Made by a program: the position numbers and the translations under genes. A DNA stretch of 64,000 bases from Primulina eburnea (Eukaryota; Streptophyta; Magnoliopsida; Lamiales; Gesneriaceae). Shown here piece after piece: positions 21,002 to 31,517 of the stretch (positions are counted from its first letter, which is position 1; each line of letters opens with the position of its first letter). The stretch is from positions 248,001 to 312,000 of the forward strand of contig NW_027331379.1 of NCBI RefSeq assembly GCF_022965805.1, written 5' to 3'. Under the pieces are notes generated by a model that saw only the letters and a program-made list of their open reading frames with translations, had not been told where the DNA came from and did no database searches.

Positions 21002-21659
21002 TCAGATGCTTGCAGGGATGGCCCTGTTCTTCGCACAGTTTGAGGGGAACTAAACTGCAGTAGACACAGGGGCGAGGCCCAGACTGGAGGCAGTCCGTGA
21101 AAGATTTAGGAGGATGAATTTGAAGGATTTTTTGGGGAACACTGACCCGATGATACCGGAAAGATGGATTAAGTCCATCGAGGTAATCTTTGCATTTATG
21201 GAGCTACAGGATGCTGACAGAGTTAGATGTGCCACGTTCCTTCTGACAGGGGACGCTAGACTGTGGTGGGAGAGTGTGTCAGTGGCAGTCAACTTGCAGG
21301 TACTGCCTTGGAATGGGTTCAAAGTAGTTTTCTACTCGAAGTACTTCACTGAGGAAGTACGCTCTCGCCTCACCAGCGAGTTTATGACACTGCGTCAGGG
21401 TGACATTAGTGTTGCATAATTTGTTAGGAAGTTTGAGAAGGGGTGTCACTTTGTTCCCCTGATGGCAAATGATGCCCGGGAGAAGATGAGGCATTTTATG
21501 GATGGGTTGCGGCCGATCTTGTGGCGTGTTGTTCGAGTTGCTGGTCCTACGACGTATACAGTTGTCGTATCGAGAGCTTTGGCGGTAGGGTAGAACCAAA
21601 GGGACATTGAGGTCGATAGGTTTGGCATGAGGTCCTATCAGACACCTTGTTTTGAGGAA
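21002..21659 (+). pseudogene. Element A gag remnant
   Basis: The frame contains LAGMALFFAQFEGN, a stop, then RRMNLKDFLGNTDPMIPERWIKSIEVIF and CATFLLTGDARLWWESV, the conserved core of plant retrotransposon gag (capsid). It continues FYSKYFTEEVRSRLTSEFMTLRQGDISVA, a stop at about 21417, then FVRKFEKGCHFVPLMANDAREKMRHFMDGLRP. Stops at about 21048, 21417 and 21590 break it. No zinc knuckle follows; the sequence passes into a non-coding spacer where nucleocapsid and protease should be. Confidence 0.88.
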
Positions 21660-22539
21660 TCTTTGTAACTCATTAAGAAACTTAGGATTAAGTGGGTATG
21701 AGTACTGGAATTAGGTTGTCTAAGACTACTTGTGTCGTGTAAGTTTTAATTTCAAATTTATGGAATAGGTGATCATACAGGGATATTGAGTGAAATAAAA
21801 AGAGAATTAGTTATATTCAACATAGATTACCAATGTCGAATATTAAGATTTTTATCGAGTAAGAAATCCAAAATCTTTATATGAGGATTCTAGAATTATG
21901 TGGGTTATAAGTGAAGTTGATTTATTAGAATTAGTCCATCATTAACAGGGGGAAACTTATTAAGTTTTATACGTTAGAATGAATTAAATATCGAGGATAC
22001 GTCAAAGTGTGACATTCGTTCGAATGAGGACGGTTTAAATGTGTTAGGACTTAACTATAATGTAATTGGGAAGGAAATAGTTTAAGCATGTGTTTGATGC
22101 TAGGAAGGTTTTATTATCTAAGCAGAATATCGATATTGTATATTTTGGGATTTTATGGATTAGTGTTACTCGAAATTTAAAATTAGCAGCAATCTTTATT
22201 TGGGATGTACTTGTAAACAGCTAAGTTACGTAAGTTGGTGTCGTAAGGTAAAGACTCGATTCAAGGATCGTAGGTCAATATTATTACGGGGTTAAGATAA
22301 AGTTTAACTTTTGAGTGTAGTACCAATGATAGAAGTTGATCAGTAACTTTTGGTGCTAAGATTTCTTAGATTGAACTGAATAAATGTTAATGTAATAGAT
22401 CGATGAACATTACGGGTATAGTATAAGGGAGGTAAGATACGATAAGTTTGAAGCTCCATTTCTAATATTGGGAATTGTGAGAAAAGTCAAAACTCGAGGT
22501 AATAGTAAAGTAAAACTAAGACAGCCTTCAGAACTAGAT
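21660..22539 (+). other. Non-coding spacer between gag and RT in element A
   Basis: About 880 AT-rich bases with no open frame replace nucleocapsid, protease and the first part of RT. Parts resemble the non-coding interior of the E element: 22437-22520 (ATACGATAAGTTTG, then TTGGGAAT, then CGAGGT) aligns with 59466-59550 in the same order. It may be an acquired LARD-type segment rather than decayed pol. Confidence 0.6.
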
Positions 22540-24227
22540 TAGGGCATTACGATTTCTTAGTGATGCCATTTGGACTGACGAATGCTCCAGCGATTTTTAT
22601 GGACTTGATGAACCGAGTATTCCAGCCCTACTTAGATCAGTTCGGCATAGTGTTCATTGACGACATCCTCATCAACTTGAAGAGCCATGACTAGCACAGT
22701 CAGCACTTGGGCACAGTTTTCAGGCCTTTCAGAGTCGCAAGTTGTTTGCAAAATTTATTAAGTGTGAATTCTAGTTGGAGAAGGTAGCGTTTTTGGGTCA
22801 TATAATATCTAGTAGTGGTGTCGAGTTGGATCCAGCTAAGGTAGCAACCGTTAAGGAATGGGTTGAGCCGAAGAATGCTTCAGAGATCCGCAGTTTTCTG
22901 GGTTTAGCAAGTTACTACCGTAAGTTTATTCTGGGTTTTTGTCAATATCAGTGCCGCTCACCTCACTGACAAAGAAGAATGCTAAGTTCGTGTGGAGTGT
23001 CGAGTGCCAAAAGAGCTTCGATACTTTGAAGCTAGCTATTATCTCAGCTCTAGTGTTGGCCACGCCATCAGGGAAAGGAAACTCGCGTTATACACCGATG
23101 CATCTAAGCTCGGGTTAGGCGTAGTTCTGATGCAGCAAGGTCGGGTTATAGCCTATGCCTCCAGGCAGTTGAAGGTGCACGAGAAGAATTACCCCACGCA
23201 TGACTTAGAATTAGCCGTCGTTGTCTTTGCATTGAAAATTTGGAGACATTACTTGTACGGCAAGAAATGCCAGATATTTACCGATCACAAGAGTCTCGAG
23301 TATTTATTCACGCAGAAGGAACTGAACATAAGACAGATATGGTGGTTAGAGTTGGTGAAAGACTATGACTGCGAGATTAGCTACCATCCGGGGAAAGCTA
23401 ACGTTGTGGCAGATGCCTTGAGCAGAAAAGTGGCAGTTGTAGCACAGTTGTCAGCACAGAGACATCTTCAGTCTGAGAATCAGAGGTTTGGTTTAGAAGT
23501 TTATCATAAGGGCAGAGCTCCTAGGCTATATAATCTGACAGTCCAGTCTTTGTTGTTTGACCGAATCCATAAAGGTCAGTCTTCAGATGAGCAGTTGCAG
23601 AAATGAAGACTGAAAGATGAAGCCAAGGGTAGTGTGCTCTATACAGTTTCAGATAGTGTGGTGAGATACAGAGGTAGGATGTGGGTGCCTAGTGTTGATT
23701 CAATCAGAGAGGATATTCTGACAGAGGCACACGCATCTCCGTATTCTATTCACCCAGGAGGTACCAAGATGTATAAGGACCTACAGATTCTGTATTGGTG
23801 GCCAGGAATGAAGAGAGACATGCGCATATTTGTGTCTGAATATCTCACTTGTCAACAGGTGAAGGCAGAGCATCAGAGGCCAGCAGGATTGGTTAAGCCA
23901 CTCCCCATCCCAGAGTGGAAATGGGAGAATGCTACAATGGACTTTGTGGTTGGGTTGCCAAGGTCAGTCAGGGGATCCAATTCTATTTGTGTTATAGTGG
24001 ATCGACTCACGAAGTCGGCACACTTCTTGCCAGTGAAGAAGACTTTCTCCGTGACGCAGTATGCGGAGCTCTATATCAAGGAGATAGTCCGATTGCATGG
24101 AATCACGGTTTCTATTGTGTCCGACTGGGACCCAAGGTTTACATCATCCTTTTGGAAGAGTTTACATGCAGCCATGGGGACGAGATTGCTTTTCAGTATA
24201 GCTTTTCACCCGCAGACAGATGGCCAG
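22540..24227 (+). pseudogene. Element A reverse transcriptase, RNase H and integrase remnant
   Basis: RT enters at [19 protein letters not shown] and keeps the catalytic box FIDDILI. After frameshifts comes the RT connection (VAFLGHIISSSGVELDP, RSFLGLASYYRKF). RNase H is long and open (22992-23606): [45 protein letters not shown] and [13 protein letters not shown]. Integrase (23634-24227) has LYWWPGMKRDMR. Its zinc site reads SEYLTCQQ, so the first Cys of the HHCC pair is Tyr. Two core Asp residues are seen in VIVDRLTKSAHFLPV and VSDWDPRFTS. It ends at HPQTDGQ, where B inserted, so the catalytic Glu and chromodomain are lost. Confidence 0.92.
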
Positions 24228-26327
24228 TGTAAGGCCCGAGAATTATAGAATTGATAAACCAAGATTATTAATCTTCATTAACGTGAGAGTCAGAAGATAT
24301 GAGAATTCATGACAGGCAATGAGGGAAGAAAATACATGAGAAAATAAGGTTTTCAAGACCGCACCCGCGGTGCAAACATGACCGCACCCGCGGTCATAAA
24401 TTATGAAATTTTGGTAAGAAAGGCCGTAGCCACACCGCACCCGCGGTACGAACAAGACCGCACCCGCGGTGCAGCTACAGTGGTGTGACCGCACCCGCGG
24501 TAAGAACAAGACCGCACCCGCGGTCATTGGATTTTAGAAAATGATGAAGTTGCCGAAGCATGAGCGCACCCGAGCTGCTGAACACACCGCACCCGCGGTC
24601 ATGCGTGTAGCTTGAAAAATGATGCCACGTTTCATGAAGTGCATGCAGTATATATACAGATGAATGGCACGTAATTCCTCAGAAAATTCAGGAAAAGAGA
24701 CGAGGCTTTGAGAGAGTTTTTCCTTACGCCTTTTGATTTGCGATTGTGAAAGATTCGTCCATCAGAATTCAAATCCGACTGCAGTTCTGAGTTCCTCTTG
24801 ACTTAAGCTACACAAGGACGTAAGTTTGTTACGTTTTGAGATGTTTTGAAAATATGATGTTGCTATAATCGAATATGATTCAGATATGATGTTTCTGCTA
24901 CCGTAGATATTGTATAATTGAAGTCAGATTTCAGAATAAACTGTTTATGCAAATATTATGATTTTCGAAAGATATTGACTACGATTTTGATATCAGAATT
25001 GTGTATCACTGATTTTGAATATACCGATATTGAGATAATGAGTTCTGGTATTATATCTGTGATGTTGAGATTGACGGGGTTATTCAGATTGTATTGTTAT
25101 GCCGTCGAAACATCAGTTGATTTAGATTGATCAGATTCAGATATGATTTCGATTATATTGTGATGTCGATGATATGAATCATATTGTATCTTGTTCAGAC
25201 ATTGATCAGATTATGTACTGATTGGAGTATTGATCAGAACAGATTGTGTTTTGAGTTATTCACTGATACTGCGTATTCGATATTGTCAATTCAGATTTGA
25301 TATGGACAGATTGGAATACCAGACTTCGTCTTCGTCAGACCAGGAAGACAAAGGTATAATTCATGTGATATTAGGGAAGATACAACTCAAATAAGATCCT
25401 ATTTGAGTTTCCCAACAAAATCACATACTAGAATTATTGTTGTTTATTTTATGATATGATTATGATGTGTTTATAGATGATATATTCATATCTTTTGAGA
25501 TGATTATGCTTTGGTTACAGATTGTTATTCATTGCACTTAAGATAGGGAGTCTTGACAGAACAGTCAAACTTCTAGACGCTCGGTGATATCACAGCTTAG
25601 GGGAAGATCATTCTCCTATTGTAGATGTGGATACAGATCGGGCCGAAGTCTAGGATGGGAGGGTAGGTGATAGATCGTCTTATTCACACCGAGATCCCTA
25701 GAGTTATAGTTGAGTCGAGTCTAGACATGATTTGAGTAGAACGGCATGCGTTTATGAATGTGGTTTCATAGACTATGAAACCCATCTTTATGGCTTTCAG
25801 TTATGATAGCATGATTTTATGATTTGATTTGAGTAGCATGTTTATCTGATTTGAGTTGTATGCTTATTTTGAGTTGATTTCACAGATCATGAAATCTATT
25901 TTTTCTAAGTTTATTCATGATAAAATATTTCATGATTTACTTTATGTATATGCATGTTTACCATGTTTTATACTGGGATTTATTCTCACCGAAGTTATCC
26001 GGCTGTTGTCTTGTTTTGTATGTGTGCATGACAACAGGTGGGACAAGATCGGGGTCAAGAAAATGATGAGAGAAGAGGAGTTTAGCGTGGTGATTCCGGA
26101 CTTGGATATAGATAGGTTTTATTACTGGAACTTTAGTAGTTGAACCTTAGATTAATTGAAAGACTGTTGTACGTTATTATACTTTTATACAGATATGTAT
26201 ATTATTTAGATGCCATTACCTTCCGCACTTGTATTTTAAAAGAAAAATATTTAGACCCTGTTTTATCTTAATTGATAATTAAATCCCAAAGAAGATTAAG
26301 AAAAAGATCAGCGTCCGGGTCCCCACA
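24228..26327 (+). mobile_element. Element B 5' LTR
   Basis: 2.1 kb, TGTAAGGCCCGAG to GGGTCCCCACA. Its U3 has six or more copies of ACCGCACCCGCGGT (24358-24600), followed by a TATA box (TATATATA, 24649-24656). The rest is AT-rich with frequent TCAGAT/GATTTGA motifs. It is followed by the PBS TGGTATCAGAGCG. Confidence 0.9.
24358..24600 (+). repeat. ACCGCACCCGCGGT array upstream of the B TATA box
   Basis: Six exact or near-exact copies of a 14-base unit, spaced 10-50 bases apart, plus a seventh near 24585. Each unit can form a small hairpin (ACCGC, loop ACCC, GCGGT). The block sits 130-370 bases into the LTR, directly before the TATA box. Complementary versions occur in solo LTR J (34045-34315). 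Confidence 0.8.
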
Positions 26328-26332
26328 ACAGG

Positions 26333-26346
26333 TGGTATCAGAGCGA
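26333..26346 (+). promoter_or_regulatory. Primer-binding site of element B
   Basis: TGGTATCAGAGCGA, five bases after the LTR end, is complementary to the 3' end of initiator tRNA-Met. Confidence 0.85.
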
Positions 26347-26728
26347 TAGATCCTTTAGATTGAGATAGTCAGAGATGATAGATCCTTTAGACTGAGATAA
26401 GATAGAATGAGCGGGGTAGATTGAATTTTATTTCCTTGCATGTGATTGCTAGCATGAGAATTATTTTAATGTTGACTTACATTGTATGTGCTAGCATGAT
26501 TTATTGTTTTCCCTATTACATGTTGTTTGTTATCTGAGTTGACTACAGCATGTAATCATCAAGACTGAATCAGAACCGAGTCTGAATCAGAGGTATATAA
26601 TCAGAGGAGGGCTGAGACAGATTATATAGATTGTGTATTAATTTGTTTGATATTCAGATATACCGCCTCGGAGAATTCCAGAGAGGGATAGTACTTCATC
26701 TGAACAGATAGATGCATCAGAAACTCAG

Positions 26729-27598
26729 ATGGAAATAAAGATGAAAGAATTTCAGTTATTGCAGCCGCCGATTCTAAATGGTATCGAGACATCCGAAGAT
26801 TGTCATAACTGGTTTGATGATATAGAAATAATGTTCGATTTACTTGATTGTACAGATGAACAGAGAGTTAAAATGGTACCTTATCAGTTACGAGAAGCCG
26901 CCAGGAATTGGTGGATTACCAGTAAAAGAATGTTAGACCAAAGAGGTACAGTGATTTCGTGGGAAATATTCAGAACTGAATTTTATCGAAGGTTTTTCTC
27001 AGCCTCGTACCGAGAGGACAAGAAAGCAGAGTTTGAGAATTTGAGCCAAGGTCAGTTGAATATTGATGAATATACCGCCAAATTCTCTACTCTACTGCAT
27101 TTTGCTCCTCAGATAGCTGGGAATGATGAGGAGATAGTGAATCAGTTCATAAAAGGGTTGAATTCGGAGGTAGTTGCATTTATGAATCTGCAGCGACCTT
27201 ACCATTTTGCTGATATCTTGAGTAGAGCGAAAAGAGCTGAGGCGAGTCTGATTAGACAGCTAGGGAGTTTGTGTGTGAAGCAACCCCAGACACAGCAATC
27301 CCCTCTCAGATTTGATCGCGGCAGTACGAGTGGGAAGCAAGATTTGCTGAAAGCTCGAAAGAAGCCATTCAAGAAGTTGGGGAGTAGTTCCTCAAGCTCA
27401 AGTGGTTCCAGTCCAAGTCATATTGGAGTCTATTGCAAGATTTGCGGAGGGAGACATTCCTCAGATGCCAAGGAGTGCTTGGTAGATGCAATATTTGTAG
27501 ACAGCCTGGACATTTTGCTAAAGTCTGTCCACAAAGAGGTTCCCGCAGATTTCATGGAGCTGGACCATCTGGTGGTAGTGACCGAGGAACAGACCTGA
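26729..27598 (+). CDS. Element B gag (capsid) protein, C-terminus frameshifted
   Basis: 289 residues from the first in-frame Met. The plant retrotransposon gag domain spans about residues 10-170: PPILNGIETSEDCHNWFDDIE, RVKMVPYQLREAARNWW, FYRRFFSASYREDKKAEF and LSQGQLNIDEYTAKFSTLL. A Lys/Ser-rich linker follows (about 195-225), then a first Cys-rich segment CKICGGRH. The expected second zinc knuckle (CX2CX4HX4C) is encoded in another frame at about 27488-27530, so a frameshift near 27470 replaces the tail. The coding frame extends upstream to about 26662 without an ATG: the position where MPPRR-type gags start reads ATA CCG CCT CGG. The Bprime copy has the same ATA. Probably a capsid gene kept for packaging. 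Confidence 0.85.
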   Translation: MEIKMKEFQLLQPPILNGIETSEDCHNWFDDIEIMFDLLDCTDEQRVKMVPYQLREAARNWWITSKRMLDQRGTVISWEIFRTEFYRRFFSASYREDKKAEFENLSQGQLNIDEYTAKFSTLLHFAPQIAGNDEEIVNQFIKGLNSEVVAFMNLQRPYHFADILSRAKRAEASLIRQLGSLCVKQPQTQQSPLRFDRGSTSGKQDLLKARKKPFKKLGSSSSSSSGSSPSHIGVYCKICGGRHSSDAKECLVDAIFVDSLDILLKSVHKEVPADFMELDHLVVVTEEQT

Positions 27599-28360
27599 GA
27601 GACATTTGATGATATAGTGACAGGTACTATTCTTTTATGATTAGATTGCATATGTATTGATATATACTAATGCATTCCCTACGATTATCTTTAATTGAAT
27701 TGCATGGATATATGTGGTACCTGTTGGGTCTGTGTTTACTGTAGTATTGATACCTTTACCTTGTGAGAAAGAAAGATTGATATCAGAGATTTCTGTGACA
27801 TATTTTATACTACAGTAAGATGAGACTGAGATTGAGTTAGATTTTGACGTACTTGTGTTTCTGATTTGACCGCATTATTGATGTTAATATGCTGAACAAG
27901 TACAGAACTATTATAGATCTCTTTCAGGAGAGTACAAGATTCAGACCAGATATGGTTGATGACTAGAGATGTCACAGTAATTATTCTAGATCTAGAATTC
28001 CTGTGATATTTAGATTGTCTATGACTCGATTAATACAGAAAGGAACAGATGGTATCCTTATGTATTCAGTAGATGTGCTGAAATCGAGCCTAGCATTGGC
28101 AGATCTGCCAATGATGTGTGAGTTGACTGATGTTGTCAGATAAGAATTTTAGATTTATCTTTTATCAGAAAGATAGATTTCAGAATTGAATCCAGGTCAG
28201 ATATTGATCGTGGTTTTAGAATTCAGCACAGAATAACATCGAATTTACAGAATGATACAAAATGAATTGAAAGAATTGAAAGATCAGTAGAAGAATACCG
28301 ACACATCTGCCAATGATGTGTGAGTTGACTGATGTTGTCAGATAAGAATTTTAGATTTAC
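27599..28360 (+). pseudogene. Element B decayed protease region
   Basis: No long frame. At about 27650-27695 the translation AYVLIYTNAFPTIIF aligns with the canonical protease segment in which DTGA is expected; here it reads YTNA, so the catalytic Asp is gone. The minus-strand Bprime copy carries the same YTNA change (about 52225-52270). A 55-base stretch (28105-28160) is repeated at 28306-28360 immediately before the junction with the A LTR. Confidence 0.75.
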
Positions 28361-29654
28361 CTTAGGCTTGTATTGAAAGGGTGAATGAATAAGTTAGTGA
28401 ATTTTCGTGAGTTTGCAAGTCTAGTGCCTACCTAGACCCCTTCCCGGACCCCTACACGGAGTCCGTGTCCGTTTTCCTTCAAAAATACAAAAATTCAGTG
28501 CCTACCTGGACCCGTACACGGACCCCTACACGGGGTCCGTGTACCCCTTTTTTTAAAAAAAAATTAAATTTTTTTTTCTTAGGATTTGCTTCGGGGTTCT
28601 ATATCATGGTTTAACACCATGGTTAAAATTTATTTATGTAAAAATATAGGATTTGTTTTGTGGTTTTATGTCATGGTTTAGTACGATGATTAAACGAGGT
28701 CAAGTCCGGAACGAACTAGAATGTCATAAGCTACTTATTCACTTTGGTGGTGAGCTCGAGTACCTACGTCTAAGACATGCAAGTTAAGTATTTAAAATTT
28801 ATGTTAGTATGTGCAGTAGCGGCCCCAAGTGAAATCCAACGAATCCCTCAACGCCAAGTAAGTATGTTGACGTGCAAAAGAAAATATTTCAAGTTTTGGA
28901 GGTATGCTAAATATCTTGTGACCAAATTATGAATGGGTTTGGAAGTCGGTGAACGTGGCCGAGGACCTCTCCATCCTGTTAAATTATGAACGGGTTTAGA
29001 TCGTGATTGGAAAGCGTGAAATCATGAACGTGGACCAATCAGCCCGTTAAATCATGAACGGAGATCTCATGTATGTGGCAGTGGATACATCCCTGTCAGC
29101 CCAGTACTGTGGTTTAGTCTGATCAGGCGAAATATGTTATGGGTCACTTGCTTAGAAACATCCTCTACGCAAAATGATGAAGTATGTATGTTCAAGTATA
29201 CAAGCATGTTTAAGAAAAGTTTATGACACGTCTAAGTATGTATGTACGTATGCTCAGGTTTATCAAGCAAGTTCAAGTTTTAAGTATGTATATCCTATTT
29301 TAAAGTTGCATGTGATTTTATTATGTACTACTCGTTACTACCAGGTTATACGTGTTGAGACTTTAGACTCACTAGACATGAACGATGCAGGTGGGTATAT
29401 TTATAAGGAGCGTGAAGGTGTTGACCGAGGAGCTGATTTGGACTGAGCGGGAGGCTAAACCCGAGGACCACCCATGTTTTGAAGTTTTTATGAAAAAGTT
29501 CAAACGCTTTTGTCAAACTCTATTTTTAGATCTTTGTTTGCAACAAATGGTTGAGACCTACATTTATTTTATCGAATTTTGAACATTCATGTTTATTTAA
29601 GAAAATTTTAAATTTTTCTACAAATTTTAAATAGTAAAAGTACGGTACGTTACA
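28361..29654 (+). mobile_element. Element A 3' LTR, 5'-truncated
   Basis: The last 1.29 kb of the A LTR, aligned to 19055-20347, ending GTACGTTACA and followed by TSD ATGAT. It contains the perfect GC-rich hairpin (28514-28544) and three AAATTATG-type hairpins (about 28975-29060), one with a broken stem (CGTG/AACG). Confidence 0.9.
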
Positions 29655-29659
29655 ATGAT

Positions 29660-30090
29660 TACATATGATTAAAATTTTCTAAAAATACTAGAGACCAAAT
29701 TATTTTACGAGTACGAGTTCGATTTTATCCGGGAACAGGTTTTGGTCAAACGAAACATTTTTAAAGGCCCAAAAATTATTAATTTCGAAAACGAATTTTG
29801 TAAACTTTTATTTTACAATTTAATAGGTATTAATGGTCCTAATTTACTTGATTGAAGAGCCCAATTACACCTAAACTAAAAAGCCCAAAACCCTACCCCA
29901 TTAACATGTAATTTTTAAAAAAATAAAAAGGAATCCTAAGGTTATTTGGACTCCATAGCAGCCGAAACACACACACACTCACACTTCACGCACAATTTTT
30001 CAAAAATTTCCAAAGCAAAATCAAGGGGTTTTCGTCGCCCCTTTGTCTCCCTTCGCAAATCATCTTCAGAAGTCAAAGTTTGAATCGAAG
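29660..30090 (+). mobile_element. D-family LTR, right part
   Basis: Continues the LTR interrupted at 17702. It shows features common to these LTRs: a run of AAAGCCCAAAACCCTA, a CA-rich tract (29970-29990) and a TTTTCGTCGCCCC leader. It is truncated at about 30090, where Copia-like sequence begins. Confidence 0.6.
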
Positions 30091-30870
30091 TTTAAGATGC
30101 TGATAAAAGACGATGAAACTACTGGTTCTGCACAAACTGAAATCAGCTAGGCTGATTTCAGCACACCAGCTGAACTGAACTGAACCATCAGTTGACCAAC
30201 TGAACTGAACCAGCTGCTAACTAGTTGAACTGAACGACTAGTGGAGTTGACCAGTACGAAAATGTCTAGCCAGGCGAATTTGACCACTGCAATTTCAGAA
30301 AAAGTACAGAAACTTTCCAAACGGTCATATTCTTGTGTCTAACGTATATATCATTGTTGGAGCTTATAAATACAACTTCTTGAAGATCAAACAAGAGATT
30401 TTGAAGTGGATTCAAAGCATGGGCAGTTAGCACGAAGAAATCAGCTAATTGAGAGCACAAGCCCTTTTGTGAGGATACATTTGAGATGTATACTGTAAAG
30501 GATAATCACTCAAACATATACAAGAAAGTTGAACTTCAAATATTAGTTGAGTGAGTCTTTACACAAAGACGTAAAACATTGTGCTTGTAGTCTTTGCATA
30601 TGAGACATTAAACAATATGCTGATTGTGAGGTGCTACCTACAATATTGAGTGCTAGGAGTTCTAGTTGGGTGCTGCCCTTCCAGAGTGGGTTTGTACAAA
30701 GAGTTGTATAAATCAAAGTCTCTAGTGAATCCTTCCCATGGGGAAGAAGGGGTGACGTAGGAGCATTTGAAGCCTCCGAGCATTCATAAACAAATTCGTG
30801 TCTATTTGTTTATTGCATTTATTTATTATTTCCATTGTTTTCAAGATGCACTGTTGAAGCATTTTATGTG
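30091..30870 (+). mobile_element. Copia-like LTR fragment, plus strand
   Basis: Matches the complement of the solo LTR at 36060-37470 in the stretch GAAGGGGTGACGTAGGAGCA, in the TGTACAAAGAGTTGTATAAATC-like region and in the CAGTTGAACTG repeats (30130-30250). Both ends are truncated. No coding sequence. Confidence 0.65.
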
Positions 30871-31372
30871 TTATTCATGCACGTGACTCTTGAGTAATGA
30901 TAAATTAAATGAAAATGGATAAGTCGGAGGCCAATTTCAATGCTTGCATATCCATGACTTATAGTTGTTAGAATTAAAGTTTTTCTTACCTTTATTTTTC
31001 TCGGGACTAGCAAAAATTCAAGTTTGGGGGTTTGATAAGTGCAAGAATTGCACTTAATTTATATGTTAATCCATTTCAATTATGTTAGTTTCGAACATAA
31101 TTACGCTTGGTATTGCTTTTTTGTGTCGTGCAGGAGATAAACCACTTTGGGATGAATGATGGTTATTAAGAGCATGTTTTGATTGTGAACTGTGATGGAT
31201 TAGAGCGACAGCACGAAGGAATCAGTGCCGCGACACCAGATGATGCGAACATAAGGCGCCTAGGCGCTGCTGCTCAGCACCGCGGTGCTACACACCCGAG
31301 GAACTGGCGCCTAGGAGCTGCACAAGCAGCGTAGCGGCGCTAGTGGCGGCGAGATAAGCAAGTCAGGATTTG
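30871..31372 (+). mobile_element. Tat/Athila-like 3' end and LTR start, plus strand (inverted-repeat arm 1)
   Basis: Holds the end of an internal region, a PPT (AAGTTTGGGGGT, about 31019-31030) and the first 340 bases of an LTR (TGATAAGTGCAAGAATTGC at about 31034). It is an inverted repeat of 32475-32975 (arm 2), roughly four fifths identical by eye. The LTR part contains the GCGCCTAGGCGC array (31255-31350). Confidence 0.7.
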
Positions 31373-31496
31373 CGATCTATGCATGCACTGTCAAACAGGG
31401 AAAAATGAACAACTCAGTAATTAAAAAATAAAAAGATCTAAACTAAAATCTAGACTAATTGGTAACAATACTAATATAAATTTAAATTTGACACTC

Positions 31497-31513
31497 TCCG
31501 GCAACGGCGCCAA
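31497..31513 (-). promoter_or_regulatory. Primer-binding site for tRNA-Asp, minus strand
   Basis: On the minus strand TGGCGCCGTTGCCGGAG follows the LTR end (..GCGACA) after a few bases. It is complementary to the 3' end of plant tRNA-Asp, the primer typical of Athila-type elements. About 120 bases of internal leader follow (31376-31496), then the sequence meets arm 1. Confidence 0.8.
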
Positions 31514-31517
31514 AAAC

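Larger units (their letters stand above)
24228..28360 (+). mobile_element. Element B (5' part): gag-bearing LTR element inserted in element A integrase
   Basis: 5' LTR (24228-26327), PBS (26333), gag (26729-27598) and a decayed region to 28360. The 3' half and 3' LTR are absent, and the sequence jumps to the middle of the A 3' LTR. The left target bases are GCCAG (24223-24227); the right copy was deleted. It is the sister family of the minus-strand Bprime composite at 47809-56652. Confidence 0.88.
17703..29654 (+). mobile_element. Element A: Ty3/gypsy element with TSD ATGAT, nested B insertion and large deletion
   Basis: The 5' LTR starts TGTAGTGCCC at 17703 and the truncated 3' LTR ends GTTACA at 29654. 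ATGAT is repeated at 17698-17702 and 29655-29659, and the D LTR is continuous across it. In order it contains the 5' LTR, a tandemly doubled PBS/leader, broken gag, a non-coding spacer, RT/RNase H/integrase remnants, an inserted B element from 24228, and the last 1.29 kb of the 3' LTR. The end of integrase, the chromodomain, the PPT and the first half of the 3' LTR are gone together with the right half of B. One deletion after B inserted explains this. Confidence 0.9.

Noticed and set aside
30091..30870. A full Copia element with its partner at 36060-37470
   Set aside because: The two pieces are in opposite orientation. The right one has its own TSD as a solo LTR, and no Copia coding lies between.
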